From the NCBI GenBank assembly GCA_965248155.1, contig CBDFIO010000002.1, positions 1,860,001-1,924,000 on the forward strand: a stretch of 64,000 nt of DNA. The letters run 5' to 3'. Both the position numbers and the translations under genes were made by a program. The DNA is from RFSX01 sp965248155. Lineage in GTDB: Bacteria; Bacteroidota; Bacteroidia; Chitinophagales; Saprospiraceae. Shown here one piece after another: positions 1 through 9,877 of the stretch (within the stretch, counting starts at the first letter, position 1; each line of letters starts with the position of its first letter). Under the pieces are notes generated by a model, which worked only from the letters and a program-made list of their open reading frames with translations, was not told the origin of the DNA and searched no databases.

Positions 1-84
1 AAGTTAAAAAATGTCAAACCTGATGAGTCACTTTTGAACCCACGATTTCATGTATTAAAATAAAAAATAATACTAAATGTTGCA

Positions 85-123
85 AAACAAAAAGCCAAAG
101 TTTAATTCAATGGCTTTTTGTTT
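85..123 (-). terminator. Intrinsic terminator after the first gene
   Basis: A perfect 13-bp inverted repeat (85-97 against 111-123) encloses a 13-base loop and carries A and T runs in its arms. It lies just past the stop codon of the minus-strand gene at 133-957. The symmetry means it could also work on the plus strand. Confidence 0.75.
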
Positions 124-132
124 CTTTAAAAT

Positions 133-957
133 TTATTGTTTTTCCTTTGATGCATAATCGATCAAACGCCATGTTTCTTGTCGCTTCAATGTCCTCAAAT
201 CAGAGATTTTTGCAATAGCTTCACTCGACGATATGTCGGCATGAGCTGCTTTCCACGTCTCATCTGTATTTGGTGTTACCATTTGTTCCAAAGAACCATG
301 AGCATCAACTGTCAGATAAGAATAACCGAATTCTGCACCATATGGATACATCAATCGGAACAGCATCCAATCTCTACCATTGCCTTCTTTTATCCTTTGC
401 TTATGGACTGGTTTGAAGACTTCTGTTTCCATATCTATATAAGCTGTCTCCTTACCGGGAGATACAACCATATGATTAATACTCAAATATTCTGAAGGAG
501 GATTTGATGGACCGTATACGGCTTCATCTATTAGCTCAAATACTTGACCGCTGACAACATCGCGTGCTTTCTCTGTCCTTTCATTTATTTCATTGACATC
601 TTGATCGGGATGAACGGTTTTGAAAGTTTTCATTGAATTAGATCTTGACCCACCTAAAGCATCAACAGCACTAGAGAACAGACTTACAGCAGCATAATTG
701 TATCGGGTGTCATCTCCATAAGGATATATGATTTGATACAATAGCCAGGCTACTTTTTCTCCATTTTCAATAGAAAGCTGGTGGAGAGGTTTATATATTG
801 TTTTTTCTAAATCAAGAAACTCCTTTTCAGATTTAACATTCAGATAATCTACTGAAACTACAAATGAAGTCTCCTCCTGTGATATAACCCCGTTGATGAA
901 CAAGAACAAAGAAACCGTTAACAGGTTAAGCAATTTTATTAAGTTTTTCTTTTTCAT
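133..957 (-). CDS. Secreted protein with two related domains, function unknown
   Basis: I do not recognise a named family. Residues 1-26 form a signal peptide ending at SQ. The mature protein consists of two similar halves: around residues 32-100 and again around 158-225 it shows the pattern beta strand, KP(L/V)H, a WLL or WML segment, then YPYG and an aromatic strand. This looks like a duplicated ferredoxin-like (dimeric alpha-beta barrel) fold, but the fold assignment is inference. The neighbour at 1049-1762 is about the same size class and has a similar first strand, so the two may form a small family. A strong terminator follows at 85-123. Confidence 0.8.
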   Translation of the reverse strand: MKKKNLIKLLNLLTVSLFLFINGVISQEETSFVVSVDYLNVKSEKEFLDLEKTIYKPLHQLSIENGEKVAWLLYQIIYPYGDDTRYNYAAVSLFSSAVDALGGSRSNSMKTFKTVHPDQDVNEINERTEKARDVVSGQVFELIDEAVYGPSNPPSEYLSINHMVVSPGKETAYIDMETEVFKPVHKQRIKEGNGRDWMLFRLMYPYGAEFGYSYLTVDAHGSLEQMVTPNTDETWKAAHADISSSEAIAKISDLRTLKRQETWRLIDYASKEKQ

Positions 958-1048
958 AACAGCAGGTTTTTAATGTTATTTAATCAATGTGATAGTATTA
1001 GATTTTGAGAATTACTGTGTTGCTTAAATTCAATTTAAGCGATTAAGC

Positions 1049-1762
1049 TTAATCCAGTCGTTGACGTATAAAATCTTGTCTTCCATCTATACATTCTTCA
1101 AATTCATTTAAAAAATTCATCCAACTACCCGAACCATGAACTGCTTCATATTCTATACTAAATTTTCTGTTGTCATCGAGGAAGGCCCATTTATCAAAAC
1201 TCCAAACAATAGCAACATCATGTCCATCATTGTTTGCAAATTCATTCCAAACTATTGCCATATATTCATCTGGGCGACTGGCTTTATATACCTCATTTAC
1301 TTTTGAAACCAATTCCGCGAATCTTGGATATTTACCTTTGGCAACATCATAGATCCACAGTAAAGATTTATCACCTGGTATGGCTTCAGGAATATTGGAA
1401 AGACCTCTATCGAGGGACATGTACATAGGAGTTGATACATCATCCACATATTCAAGTACTTTTTCCCAATCAGCATCATGTGCTTCATCTTGAGGACGTG
1501 TGTCAAGTGCAGAATAGTTTGTTGGTCCCATAACCCAGGCGTATGTACCTCCAAATGGGCCATTAATGTTATTATAAACAGAAGCAAAATATAGGCCTTC
1601 GCCGTGATATGCCTCATTATGGGCTTTAACACTGGCTTCGAACTCATTGTCCATACCTTTTTTTACTGTAAGATGAACAACTAAAAACAGGTTGGTTTCG
1701 GGTTCAGTCTGTGCGAAGGAGAGCATAGGAATGCACAGCAAAAGAAGAATTAACTTTTTCAT
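1049..1762 (-). CDS. Secreted protein, function unknown, related in style to its neighbour
   Basis: A signal peptide (residues 1-17, ending FAQ) is followed by a strand-rich region that begins NLFLVVHLTVKKG, then an EFEASVKAHNEAYHG helix. This resembles the repeat unit of the gene at 133-957. A second unit may occupy residues 130-210 (IYDVAKGKYPRFAELV). Function is unknown. A dimeric alpha-beta barrel fold is my inference. The gene lies 91 bp upstream of its neighbour on the same strand, so the two may be co-transcribed. Confidence 0.8.
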   Translation of the reverse strand: MKKLILLLLCIPMLSFAQTEPETNLFLVVHLTVKKGMDNEFEASVKAHNEAYHGEGLYFASVYNNINGPFGGTYAWVMGPTNYSALDTRPQDEAHDADWEKVLEYVDDVSTPMYMSLDRGLSNIPEAIPGDKSLLWIYDVAKGKYPRFAELVSKVNEVYKASRPDEYMAIVWNEFANNDGHDVAIVWSFDKWAFLDDNRKFSIEYEAVHGSGSWMNFLNEFEECIDGRQDFIRQRLD

Positions 1763-1883
1763 CTGGTCTGTGTTTTAAGTGGTTAAAAGTTTTGTTTTAA
1801 AGAACTTAGTGAGGATATCATGACATATCCAACTATTTTAAATATACGCATAAAAGTGCCCTAAAAGCAAGTATTGTTGGGAA

Positions 1884-3338
1884 TTACTGGGTTGGTTCTC
1901 TAAGCATTTTTATTTTAATTTTTAAAGCCGCAAATAGAAGTGTCATGAAAGGGCTTACATAATTAAAAACAGCATATACAAAATAATCCAAAACAGGAAC
2001 ACCAAGTACAGAGGACTGATAGGCCCCGCATGAATTCCAAGGAATTAAAACCGAAGTAACCGTTCCTGAATCTTCAAGTGTACGGCTGAGGTTCTCTGGA
2101 GCAAGCCCTTTATCATCATAAGCTTGCTTAAACATTTTACCGGAAACCACTATTGCAAGATATTGATCTGATGCAGTTAAGTTAAGTGCCAGGCAACTGG
2201 TGACTGTACTCGCAAACAACCCAAAGATGGATTGAGAAATACTCAAAAGGCTTTGGCTTATCCTTGAAAGAGCTCCAATAGCTTCCATTACACCACCAAA
2301 AATCATAGCAGCCATCACCAGCCAGATCGTATTCAACATACCGGCCATCCCACTGGAAGAGAATAGATCATTTAACCCTTCGTTGTTGGTCTGTATATTA
2401 ACATCCGTAGTCAGAGCATTCATTACTCCCTTATATCCGCTGATCAAACTTAAGGATTCAGATCCTCCCACTGTAGCCACCAGACCGGGTTGAAATATTA
2501 AAGCAAATAAGCCACCTAATAATGAACCAATCAAAAGAGCAATAAGTGGTTTTGTCTTTTTAATGATCATAAAGATCACCAAGCCAGGAACTAGGAATAA
2601 CCATGGGCTAATATAAAAGCTGTTACTAATTGTAGTCAATATTAACTCGGTATCTGTTTGACCTATGGGATTTTGAGAAAGGCTAAGTCCTATGAATACG
2701 ACTAAAGCTATTGATATTGAAGGGATCGTAGTCAGACTCATATACCTGATATGAGAAAATAATTCAGTTCCCGCCATGGCGGATGCCAAATTGGTAGTAT
2801 CAGATAAAGGAGACATTTTATCTCCAAAATAAGCGCCAGAAAGAACTGCCCCGGCAACCATGCCAAGTGGCATTCCGAGTGCTTTGCCTATGCCGACAAG
2901 TGCAATACCAACGGTTGCAGAAGTCGTCCATGAACTTCCGGTAGCTATAGATATTATGGCACATACTATTAAAGTAGCTGGTAAGAAAATTGCTGGCTTT
3001 AAAATCATGAGGCCATAATAAATCATAGAAGGAATAATGCCGCTAATATGCCATGTTCCTGCAAGAGATCCAACAAGTAAAAGGATGAGAAGTGCTCCTG
3101 CTGTTGATTTAAAATTATTAGCTACTGCTTCGATCATTTCTTTGTAGGACACTTGATTGAAAAAGCCAACAATAGCAGCAATTGCACCTCCTAGTATAAG
3201 AACGAATTGATTGGTTCCACTCAAACTATCATCACCAAACACGAAAACATTAAATGTCAACAAAACAATAAGAAAAACTAAAGGAATTAATGCCTCGGTG
3301 ATATTGAGCTCCTTGTTCGTCTTTATATTTTCTTCCAT
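1884..3338 (-). CDS. nhaC: Na+/H+ antiporter, NhaC family
   Basis: A polytopic inner-membrane protein of 484 residues with roughly 11-12 hydrophobic segments. The stretch at residues 168-184, GAYFGDKMSPLSDTTNL, is the hallmark of NhaC-type antiporters, and the GSSWTTSATVGIAL segment at 134-147 also fits. Members exchange external protons for internal sodium, and some relatives exchange organic acids (for example malate/lactate), so the exact substrate is not fixed by sequence. It appears to be a single-gene unit: a terminator closes the gene upstream (3399-3422), and the next minus-strand gene starts at 1762. Confidence 0.88.
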   Translation of the reverse strand: MEENIKTNKELNITEALIPLVFLIVLLTFNVFVFGDDSLSGTNQFVLILGGAIAAIVGFFNQVSYKEMIEAVANNFKSTAGALLILLLVGSLAGTWHISGIIPSMIYYGLMILKPAIFLPATLIVCAIISIATGSSWTTSATVGIALVGIGKALGMPLGMVAGAVLSGAYFGDKMSPLSDTTNLASAMAGTELFSHIRYMSLTTIPSISIALVVFIGLSLSQNPIGQTDTELILTTISNSFYISPWLFLVPGLVIFMIIKKTKPLIALLIGSLLGGLFALIFQPGLVATVGGSESLSLISGYKGVMNALTTDVNIQTNNEGLNDLFSSSGMAGMLNTIWLVMAAMIFGGVMEAIGALSRISQSLLSISQSIFGLFASTVTSCLALNLTASDQYLAIVVSGKMFKQAYDDKGLAPENLSRTLEDSGTVTSVLIPWNSCGAYQSSVLGVPVLDYFVYAVFNYVSPFMTLLFAALKIKIKMLREPTQ

Positions 3339-3392
3339 CGTAATCCAGATTTTCGTTTAAAGAAGATCGAATTTAGCTTAAATTAATAGCAT

Positions 3393-3422
3393 AAAAAAAA
3401 CCACCGGTTTAATGCCGGTGGT
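3393..3422 (-). terminator. Intrinsic terminator of the broken TonB receptor gene
   Basis: A 9-bp stem (3399-3407 with 3414-3422) has a 6-base loop. Read on the minus strand it is followed by a run of seven or eight T. It lies 33 bp past the stop codon at 3456. Confidence 0.8.
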
Positions 3423-3455
3423 TCTCAATTTATATATAGTTGTATACTTTATAAG

Positions 3456-6400
3456 TTAAAAGCTATATCTGAGTCCAAATTGTAATTGCCATCTACTGTT
3501 TGTTCCTAAATCATCAAAGAATGTTCTTGTTGCGTCTCCAGCAAAAGTATATGTTGGAACACCATCAGCAACAGAAACGCCAATGGGCTGAACCAATGAA
3601 GTATTTGTAGCAGATTGTCTGACGCCCCATGAAGAACTTATCATGTTTCCAAAATTTAGGATATCAATATTGAATGTAATCTTATTACTATTTGTGACCA
3701 TAAAGTCCTGTAATATTCGAAGGTCTATTTTACTATACCAAGGTGACAATAAACCATATTTTTCTGCATAGTCACCTCTTCTTCCAGATAAATAATCATC
3801 TTGATTAATATAGGCTTTAAGATCTGATCTCTGTTGGCTGGTGTCCCCTGAGAAAGCCATTTGGTCAATTTCTCCATCTGTAGGAACGTAAATTAAATCG
3901 TTTAGTGGTGACTGGTCATTATTTATATCACCTGAGTACGTATAACTGTATCTTCCTCCGGATACAAGCTCTCCAAAGAGACTTATTGTTGTAGCTGATT
4001 TACCATAACTGAATTTCTTGGAAAATGCAGCTAATATTCTGTGTTTATTTCCATATAAAGACGGCGCCAATTCTGCAATGTTGGTATTTGAAACATTTGC
4101 AGGGTTTCTATCGTAGGCATCTGAAGAAATCTCTGCATCAATTGAAGCCACATCTTTTGAATCAAGATAATTATAGGCTATCATCAAATAATTGTCTTTC
4201 CATGACTTCTCTCCTTTTAATGTAAAGTTCAAGCTAGAACCTTTTGAAGAATTTGTAAATACATAAGCACTGGTGTTGCCTCCAAATACGTCCTTCGCTC
4301 TATCGCTATCAAGATAAATATTTCTGCCATCAACACCGGAAAGCGTTCCATTAGGTGTAATCAATCCATAATTCCTGACCATTTGCGATTGAATGTCTTT
4401 GGTATAGACAAATCTGTTGATATTGTCCAACCATTACTAAGTTTCCGGTCATAACCCAAGTTCGTTCTCCAGATTTGTGGAAACTTAAAATCAGGATCCG
4501 TCATATTGTAGAAAAAGAAATCCGGATTGGCGACTTGATTGCCTATCCAAACGAATGGGAATCTTCCGCTAAAAAGCCCTGTTCCACCTCTCAACTGCAC
4601 AGATCGATCACCTTTCATATCATAATTGAAACCTAATCTTGGATTAATAAGAGGAGTACTCGATGGTAATTCTGTATGATCATATGTGACAGCATTTGCG
4701 TCCTTATCGTAATGAGGGTGCATATAAACCATCAAAATCACCATTTGCAGGATCTATGACTCCACCTTTTCTGTCAATGTTTTCTTGGATAAGATCAGGT
4801 GTATTAAAATATAAAGGCATATCTAATCTTAGTCCAAAAGTTAAACTCAATTTATCTGAAGCCTGGTATTCATCCTGTATATAGAATGACCATTGACCTA
4901 GATTCATTTCTGCTAATGCCCAACCGGGACCTATACCTGCTTCATTGTTAGTTTGAAATGTGCTTCTCGCTGCAGCAACTTCAGCAGCAAAATCTGCAGA
5001 ATTTATTACATCACCTACCTCAGAAATATCTGTATCCGGGCCAAAAACTCTAAAGCCATAAGCTGTCAGGTTAAATGAATTGGAGAAGCTAAATCTTTCA
5101 AATGCTGTTCCAACAGTGAAATTATGATTACCACTATATATACTTAAGTTATTAGTGACCTGGATTACATCCTGATCTAATACGTTGCTAACTGAAAATG
5201 GTTCATGTCCTGCAACGATGTACCTAACACCGTCTTTTCCAATATTAAATACAGGGAAAGGAGCAGAAAAAGGATCACGGGAATCCCTGAAACTAGTTAA
5301 TATTGCAGAAAATTTATTGGAATATTTATTACCGAAAAATGATTTTAACTCGACTTTTCCCTGATGTAATTTATTGCTGATTCTATATCCGGAATTTTCA
5401 AACTGAAGTGTTTGAAAATCTGGTCCACGACGACCTATCGCTGATGGGTGAGCTGGTTTGTCTTTAAATGCATCCAGGAAGTTATATGTCGCTGTTAATT
5501 TGTGATTCTGGGATATATTAAAGTCTAATTTAAACAACCCCTTTTTGTTGTCTGATTCATGTTTAAATCCTGAAATTGCACCAACATCATAATTATGAAC
5601 AGACATCAACTGATCTTTTATGAAATTCATATCAGATTCTAACACTCTGGCAAAATTCGATGAACTTCCAGTGCCATCGTCCGGAACAAAGAAAGATCCA
5701 AGGTCTGATCTGTTTTCGATTTCAAAATTGGCAAAAAAGAATACTTTGTTTTTTACAATCGGACCGCCAATTGCAAATCCTGCCTGAAGTTGTGAAAGAT
5801 CACCCTTTATTACATCTTATCCTCTTACCTTGCTTCCAATAAAGTCTTTGTTTCTAAAGAAGCCATACACAGTTCCACTTAATTCATTAGTTCCTGATTT
5901 TGTAACGGCATTTATTGCAGCACCAGTAAATCCAGATTGTGTAACATCAAATGGGGCGATGGCTACATTTATTTGTTCGATAGCATCTAATGACACTGGT
6001 TGGGCATCTGTTTGACCGCCCGGAGTAGCTGCATCCAATCCAAATGGATTGTTAAAGATTGATCCATCCAATGAATAATTATTGAATTGATCATTTCTTC
6101 CGGCGAAAGATCCCCCTTCCGCGGCCATTGGATTTAAGCGCGTATAGTCATCGGCAGATCTCGAAATGGGCGGAAGATTATTAAGAAGATCACTGCCTAT
6201 TGTTGTTTCTGCACCTGTTCTGTCACCATTAAGAATAGGATCGATTGAACCTGTAATTACAACTTCTTCTCCTACAACTCCAGATTCTGTCATGCTTACA
6301 TTAAGATTCAATTTTTGACCTAATTCCAGGAACACACCTGCCATTGGGTCAGATGAATACCCTATATAATCAACAGTGACCGTATAAGGACCTCCAACTG

Positions 6401-6608
6401 TCATGTTAGGAATATTATAGCGGCCATTGGTTTGCGTAATAACCCCATAAGTTGATTGAGTGGGCAAATGAACTACGCTAACGGCAGCTCCAATTAATGG
6501 GGTTCCACTTTCATCGGTTACAAGACCACCAAGAGCGGCTGTAGTAACCTGTGCGGATATATAAGTAGTAAGAAAAAATAAGGATAATAAAATTAGTAGT
6601 TTTTTCAT
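3456..6608 (-). pseudogene. Oar-like TonB-dependent receptor, interrupted by a stop and two frameshifts
   Basis: Read together, four open pieces make an outer-membrane receptor of about 1,050 residues. ATG at 6608 begins a signal peptide (MKKLLILLSLFFLTTYISAQ). A carboxypeptidase-regulatory-like domain follows at about 22-110, then a plug (IGSDLLNNLPP, GRNDQFNNYSLDG, AAINAVTKSGTNE), then a beta barrel ending in aromatic FGLRYSF. An in-frame TAA at 5817-5819 interrupts the gene between VRG and DVIKGDL. An extra base near 4721 shifts the frame after DFDGLY. A missing base near 4410-4416 shifts it back before FVYTKD. Each piece continues the family pattern. I call it a decayed gene. Assembly error is the alternative, but three independent errors in one gene and almost none elsewhere are less likely. 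Confidence 0.85.
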
Positions 6609-6712
6609 AGTAGTTAAATTAGCGGTTAGATAAAAATGCTTATACATATTTAGATAAAATATATTAATTATTTTACTATATGATAAGTTATTTGTTTTGC
6701 TAATGTGCAGGC

Positions 6713-7363
6713 CTAAAGCAAGTTATCAATTTGCTTGAAGAAGGAATCGAGTTTTAATGTATCTAATTTGTCATTGCTTCTCACACTTGAACATAGGTCT
6801 ACTCCATAGGGCTTGACTAATTGAATGGCTTTTTGAATGTTCGCTGAATTTAATCCACCGGCCAAAAACACAGGAATGGGAGAAAGTTCAACAATCCTTT
6901 TGCTAATTTCCCAATTATGGACCTTCCCGGTTCCACCCAGTTCTTTCACTGCTTTTTCAGGAGATCCGCTATCCAAGAGAATAACATCACTGTCCACGAT
7001 ATAAGATTCGAGGTCATTGATTGAATCTTCTCCTTGAACATGAAGAACCTGAACTATTTGAAGATTTGGAAATCGCATCTTTAATTTACGCCGAAGGTCT
7101 ATAGAAGTATTGTCCACCAATTGCATATGTGTAGATAGGACTTGTTCATATTCTTCTACGATCCCTGCAAATGTGGTTTTACTGCACAGATAAAAGGTAT
7201 TAATATGATTTGGGATAAATTGAAGTATTTGACCTGCATTTTTAGCTGTGATTGTTCCGGGTCCACTTGGCATTGGACCAACAAGTCCCAGAACAGATGC
7301 TCCATATGAAATGGCTAATTTTGCTTCTTCTATTGAACTAATACAACAAATTTTAACTTGCAT
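6713..7363 (-). CDS. Phosphoribosylanthranilate isomerase-like protein (TrpF family)
   Basis: A 216-residue TIM-barrel protein of the PRAI family, which in tryptophan synthesis converts phosphoribosylanthranilate to CdRP. The general base Cys is present at residue 6 (VKIC) and the general acid Asp at 131 (LLDSGS). The phosphate-binding GGTG (143-146) and AGG (168-170) are kept. The usual KICG reads KICC, and the usual VDVSSGVE reads VDLCSSVRS, so it is a divergent member. No other trp genes are nearby. Instead it is followed, 2 bp away on the same strand, by a CAT-like gene. It may be the cell's TrpF or a paralogue with another sugar-phosphate substrate. Confidence 0.75.
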   Translation of the reverse strand: MQVKICCISSIEEAKLAISYGASVLGLVGPMPSGPGTITAKNAGQILQFIPNHINTFYLCSKTTFAGIVEEYEQVLSTHMQLVDNTSIDLRRKLKMRFPNLQIVQVLHVQGEDSINDLESYIVDSDVILLDSGSPEKAVKELGGTGKVHNWEISKRIVELSPIPVFLAGGLNSANIQKAIQLVKPYGVDLCSSVRSNDKLDTLKLDSFFKQIDNLL

Positions 7364-7365
7364 AA

Positions 7366-7998
7366 TTATCCTGCTATAGCTTCAAATTTTTCAAAGAATA
7401 GTCCAAAGTGGTACCCATCCATAATTGCATGATTTGCTTCAATACTCATGGGTAAGAGGACTTTTTCATCTTGAGTAAAATATTTCCCAAAACTGATTCG
7501 AGGAATACTTTTATTTATAGTGTGATGCTGGGCATGTTTTGTAGAGGTAAATGAAAACCAAGGTATAGAAGAAAAATAAATCAAATTAGATTTAGGCCCA
7601 TTTTCGTTAGGAACGAATGATTTATCCTTTTTTCTCTTTTCGATTTCTTGCAAGGAATTTTGAGTAAATTCTTCAAGATCTTCTACATAATCATAGTATG
7701 CAAATCCAAAACTTTCATCTTCATAAAGTACTGTTGAATCTCCATCAATATGATCAAACAGAACCAATTCATTTTCAAAGAATCTCATGCGGAAATTTTC
7801 AATGGAATTGGCAATTTTCAAACAAAGATGAACTGTTGACAGAAAGAAGGATTTATTAGATGATTTTGAATCCGAAAGCAATGAATTTATTTTAAGATTT
7901 GTAGTAAAATTAAAATAGGGGTCATCAAAATCCTTGAAAAACAAATAACTGTTTTTTCTGAACCAGGTTTCAATATTTACTTTCTTAAAATTTGTCAT
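7366..7998 (-). CDS. Chloramphenicol acetyltransferase-like protein (type A CAT fold)
   Basis: A 210-residue protein, the usual CAT length. The C-terminal block GKYFTQDEKVLLPM followed by NHAIMDGYHFG (about 189-199) aligns with the CAT signature HHAVCDGFHV; the catalytic second His is kept (about residue 190) and the first His is Asn. The segment IPWFSFTSTKH matches the CAT strand LSWVSFTSF. CAT transfers acetyl from acetyl-CoA to a hydroxyl group of chloramphenicol. Chromosomal homologues in environmental Bacteroidota often have unknown acceptors, so resistance is not shown. It lies between trpF-like and folB, all on one strand with short gaps. Confidence 0.75.
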   Translation of the reverse strand: MTNFKKVNIETWFRKNSYLFFKDFDDPYFNFTTNLKINSLLSDSKSSNKSFFLSTVHLCLKIANSIENFRMRFFENELVLFDHIDGDSTVLYEDESFGFAYYDYVEDLEEFTQNSLQEIEKRKKDKSFVPNENGPKSNLIYFSSIPWFSFTSTKHAQHHTINKSIPRISFGKYFTQDEKVLLPMSIEANHAIMDGYHFGLFFEKFEAIAG

Positions 7999-8005
7999 TG
8001 AAAAA

Positions 8006-8353
8006 TTAAAATTTCATTTCTACGACTGCTTTATCCACTGCTCCATTAAGAGAGGGATTAAGTTTAGAAATTTTTACAATAGCTCCGGTCACATTTTCCA
8101 AATGCTTTAATCGCTCAATTATTTTAAAAGCGATTGTTTCAATTAGTTTTTTTGTTTTATTCATCTCATCTTCTACAATGTTATATATATCTTCATAGTT
8201 GACGGTATCATTTATATTATCATCCATAGAATCAAAACTCTTTAGTTCAACCTGAACATCACAAACAAATTCGTTTCCCTTTTTTCTTTCTTCATCGTAA
8301 AAACCATGATAAGCAAAAAATTGAAGGCCTTCTATAGATACCTTTGTTTTCAT
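8006..8353 (-). CDS. folB: Dihydroneopterin aldolase
   Basis: A 115-residue protein with the FolB pattern: EGLQFFAYHGFYDEE near the N-terminus (the first Glu and Tyr/His region binds the pterin), VNYEDIYNIV in the middle, and ETIAFKIIERL. FolB splits 7,8-dihydroneopterin into 6-hydroxymethyl-dihydropterin and glycolaldehyde in folate synthesis and acts as an octamer in the cytoplasm. The gene is the first of a minus-strand group with the CAT-like and TrpF-like genes (7-bp and 2-bp gaps), which is an odd partnership. The divergent gene at 8481 starts 127 bp away. Confidence 0.88.
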   Translation of the reverse strand: MKTKVSIEGLQFFAYHGFYDEERKKGNEFVCDVQVELKSFDSMDDNINDTVNYEDIYNIVEDEMNKTKKLIETIAFKIIERLKHLENVTGAIVKISKLNPSLNGAVDKAVVEMKF

Positions 8354-8441
8354 TCTATTTTTTATTTAGATGATAAAAATAACTAAGCCATTATTGCTAA
8401 AAGAATAAATGGCATATAACAATATTCTAATCTACTTTGGA

Positions 8442-8449
8442 TAAATTTG
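8442..8449 (+). promoter_or_regulatory. Candidate -7 box for the GCDH-like gene
   Basis: TAAATTTG matches the Bacteroidota -7 consensus TAnnTTTG and lies 31 bp before the ATG at 8481. I do not see a clear -33 TTTG at the right distance, so the call is weak. Confidence 0.3.
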
Positions 8450-8480
8450 CGTCACCTTGAAATAGGCCTAATGTGATTAT

Positions 8481-9677
8481 ATGACGGCCGCTAAAAAAAG
8501 TAGAATGGATAAGTTTCAATATCATGATTATTATAATGTAGACTCCTTATTATCGGATGATCATTTGTTAGCAAGACAAGCTGTGAGAGATTGGGTTAAA
8601 AAAGAAGTATCGCCAATAATTGAAGAATACACTGAAAAGGCAGAGTGCCCTTATCACCTTTTTAAAGGACTGGCAGAAATAGGCGCATTTGGTCCCAGTT
8701 TGCCTGTTGAATATGGAGGAGGAGGTATGGATGAAATAGCATATGGTGTAATTATGCAAGAGTTAGAAAGAGGCGATTCCGGAGTTAGAAGTATGGCTTC
8801 TGTTCAAGGGTCGCTTGTGATGTATCCCATTTTCAGATTTGGAAGTGAAGAACAAAAAAGGAAGTATTTACCCAAATTGGGATCCGGAGAATATATAGGC
8901 TGTTTTGGATTGACAGAACCAGATCACGGATCTAATCCCGGAGGTATGTTGACCCACTTTGTTGATGACGGCGACCATGTTATACTTAATGGTTCAAAAA
9001 TGTGGATAACAAATTCTCCGGTTGCAGATATAGCAGTAGTATGGGCAAAAAATCCAGAAGGAAAGATTCAGGGGATGATTGTTGAAAAAGGCACTCCTGG
9101 ATTTTCTGCACCTGAAATCCACGGTAAATGGTCATTAAGAGCAAGTATTACCGGAGAGTTGGTATTCGAAGATGTAAGAATTCCAAAATCTAACATTTTT
9201 CCTGAGGTAAAAGGATTGAAGGGTCCACTGTCTTGTTTGTCAAAAGCCAGATACGGAATCGCTTGGGGTGCCATTGGTGCAGCATTAGACTGTTATGATT
9301 CAGCATTGAGATATAGTCAGGAAAGGATTCAATTTGATAAACCCATTGGACAATTTCAGCTTACACAAAAAAAATTAGCTGAAATGATCACAGAGATTAC
9401 TAAGGCTCAACTACTGGCTTGGCGGCTCGGGTCATTAGCTAATGAAGGCAAAGCATCTGCTGCACAAATATCAATGGCTAAAAGGAACAATGTCCATATG
9501 GCCTTACAAATTGCCAGAGAATCACGACAAATTCATGGTGGAATGGGAATTACAAATGAATATCCATGCATGCGTCATATGATGAACCTTGAAACTGTAT
9601 TAACCTATGAAGGAACACATGATGTTCATCTTTTAATAACAGGCATGGATGTAACGGGCCTTAATGCATTCAAATAA
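8481..9677 (+). CDS. Glutaryl-CoA dehydrogenase-like acyl-CoA dehydrogenase
   Basis: An FAD-dependent acyl-CoA dehydrogenase of 398 residues. It has the N-terminal helical domain, the substrate/FAD strand LTEPDHGSNPGG, the motif KMWITNSPVADI, and near the C-terminus TYEGTHDVH, in which Glu 377 is the expected catalytic base. The EGTHDVH form and the ASVQGSLVMYPI segment are typical of glutaryl-CoA dehydrogenase, which oxidises and decarboxylates glutaryl-CoA to crotonyl-CoA in lysine and tryptophan breakdown. This fits the kynurenine genes at the right end of the window, though they are 50 kb away. A plain short-chain acyl-CoA dehydrogenase role is possible. Confidence 0.82.
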   Translation: MTAAKKSRMDKFQYHDYYNVDSLLSDDHLLARQAVRDWVKKEVSPIIEEYTEKAECPYHLFKGLAEIGAFGPSLPVEYGGGGMDEIAYGVIMQELERGDSGVRSMASVQGSLVMYPIFRFGSEEQKRKYLPKLGSGEYIGCFGLTEPDHGSNPGGMLTHFVDDGDHVILNGSKMWITNSPVADIAVVWAKNPEGKIQGMIVEKGTPGFSAPEIHGKWSLRASITGELVFEDVRIPKSNIFPEVKGLKGPLSCLSKARYGIAWGAIGAALDCYDSALRYSQERIQFDKPIGQFQLTQKKLAEMITEITKAQLLAWRLGSLANEGKASAAQISMAKRNNVHMALQIARESRQIHGGMGITNEYPCMRHMMNLETVLTYEGTHDVHLLITGMDVTGLNAFK

Positions 9678-9860
9678 AACGAATAAGTGTTTTTCTCTAG
9701 TTATTGATAGGTTATATAAATAAGAATTCTAGCATAAATGACGCATATGAGGGATTCTAATCTCTATTATGTTCTATCTTTATCGATAATTCAATAATTA
9801 TTAAAATGTTTCAATATGAATACTAAAAATTTGATTTTTATTCTTTTTTCTTTCTGCCTA

Positions 9861-9867
9861 ACTATTT
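9861..9867 (+). repeat. Target-site duplication, left copy
   Basis: actattt here is repeated directly at 10689-10695 on the other side of the IS. An eighth base would be g here and t on the right, so the duplication is 7 bp exact or 8 bp with one change. IS1 elements usually duplicate 8-9 bp. Confidence 0.75.
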
Positions 9868-9877
9868 GGGTGCTGGG

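Noticed and set aside
178..495. Plus-strand ORF opposite the first secreted protein gene
   Set aside because: It is a shadow frame of the minus-strand gene, with no promoter, start context or family pattern.
4361..4744. A separate 127-residue gene inside the receptor region
   Set aside because: Its sequence continues the receptor barrel (NPRLGFNYD, GNQVANPD) and is flanked by frameshifts, so it is a piece of the same gene.
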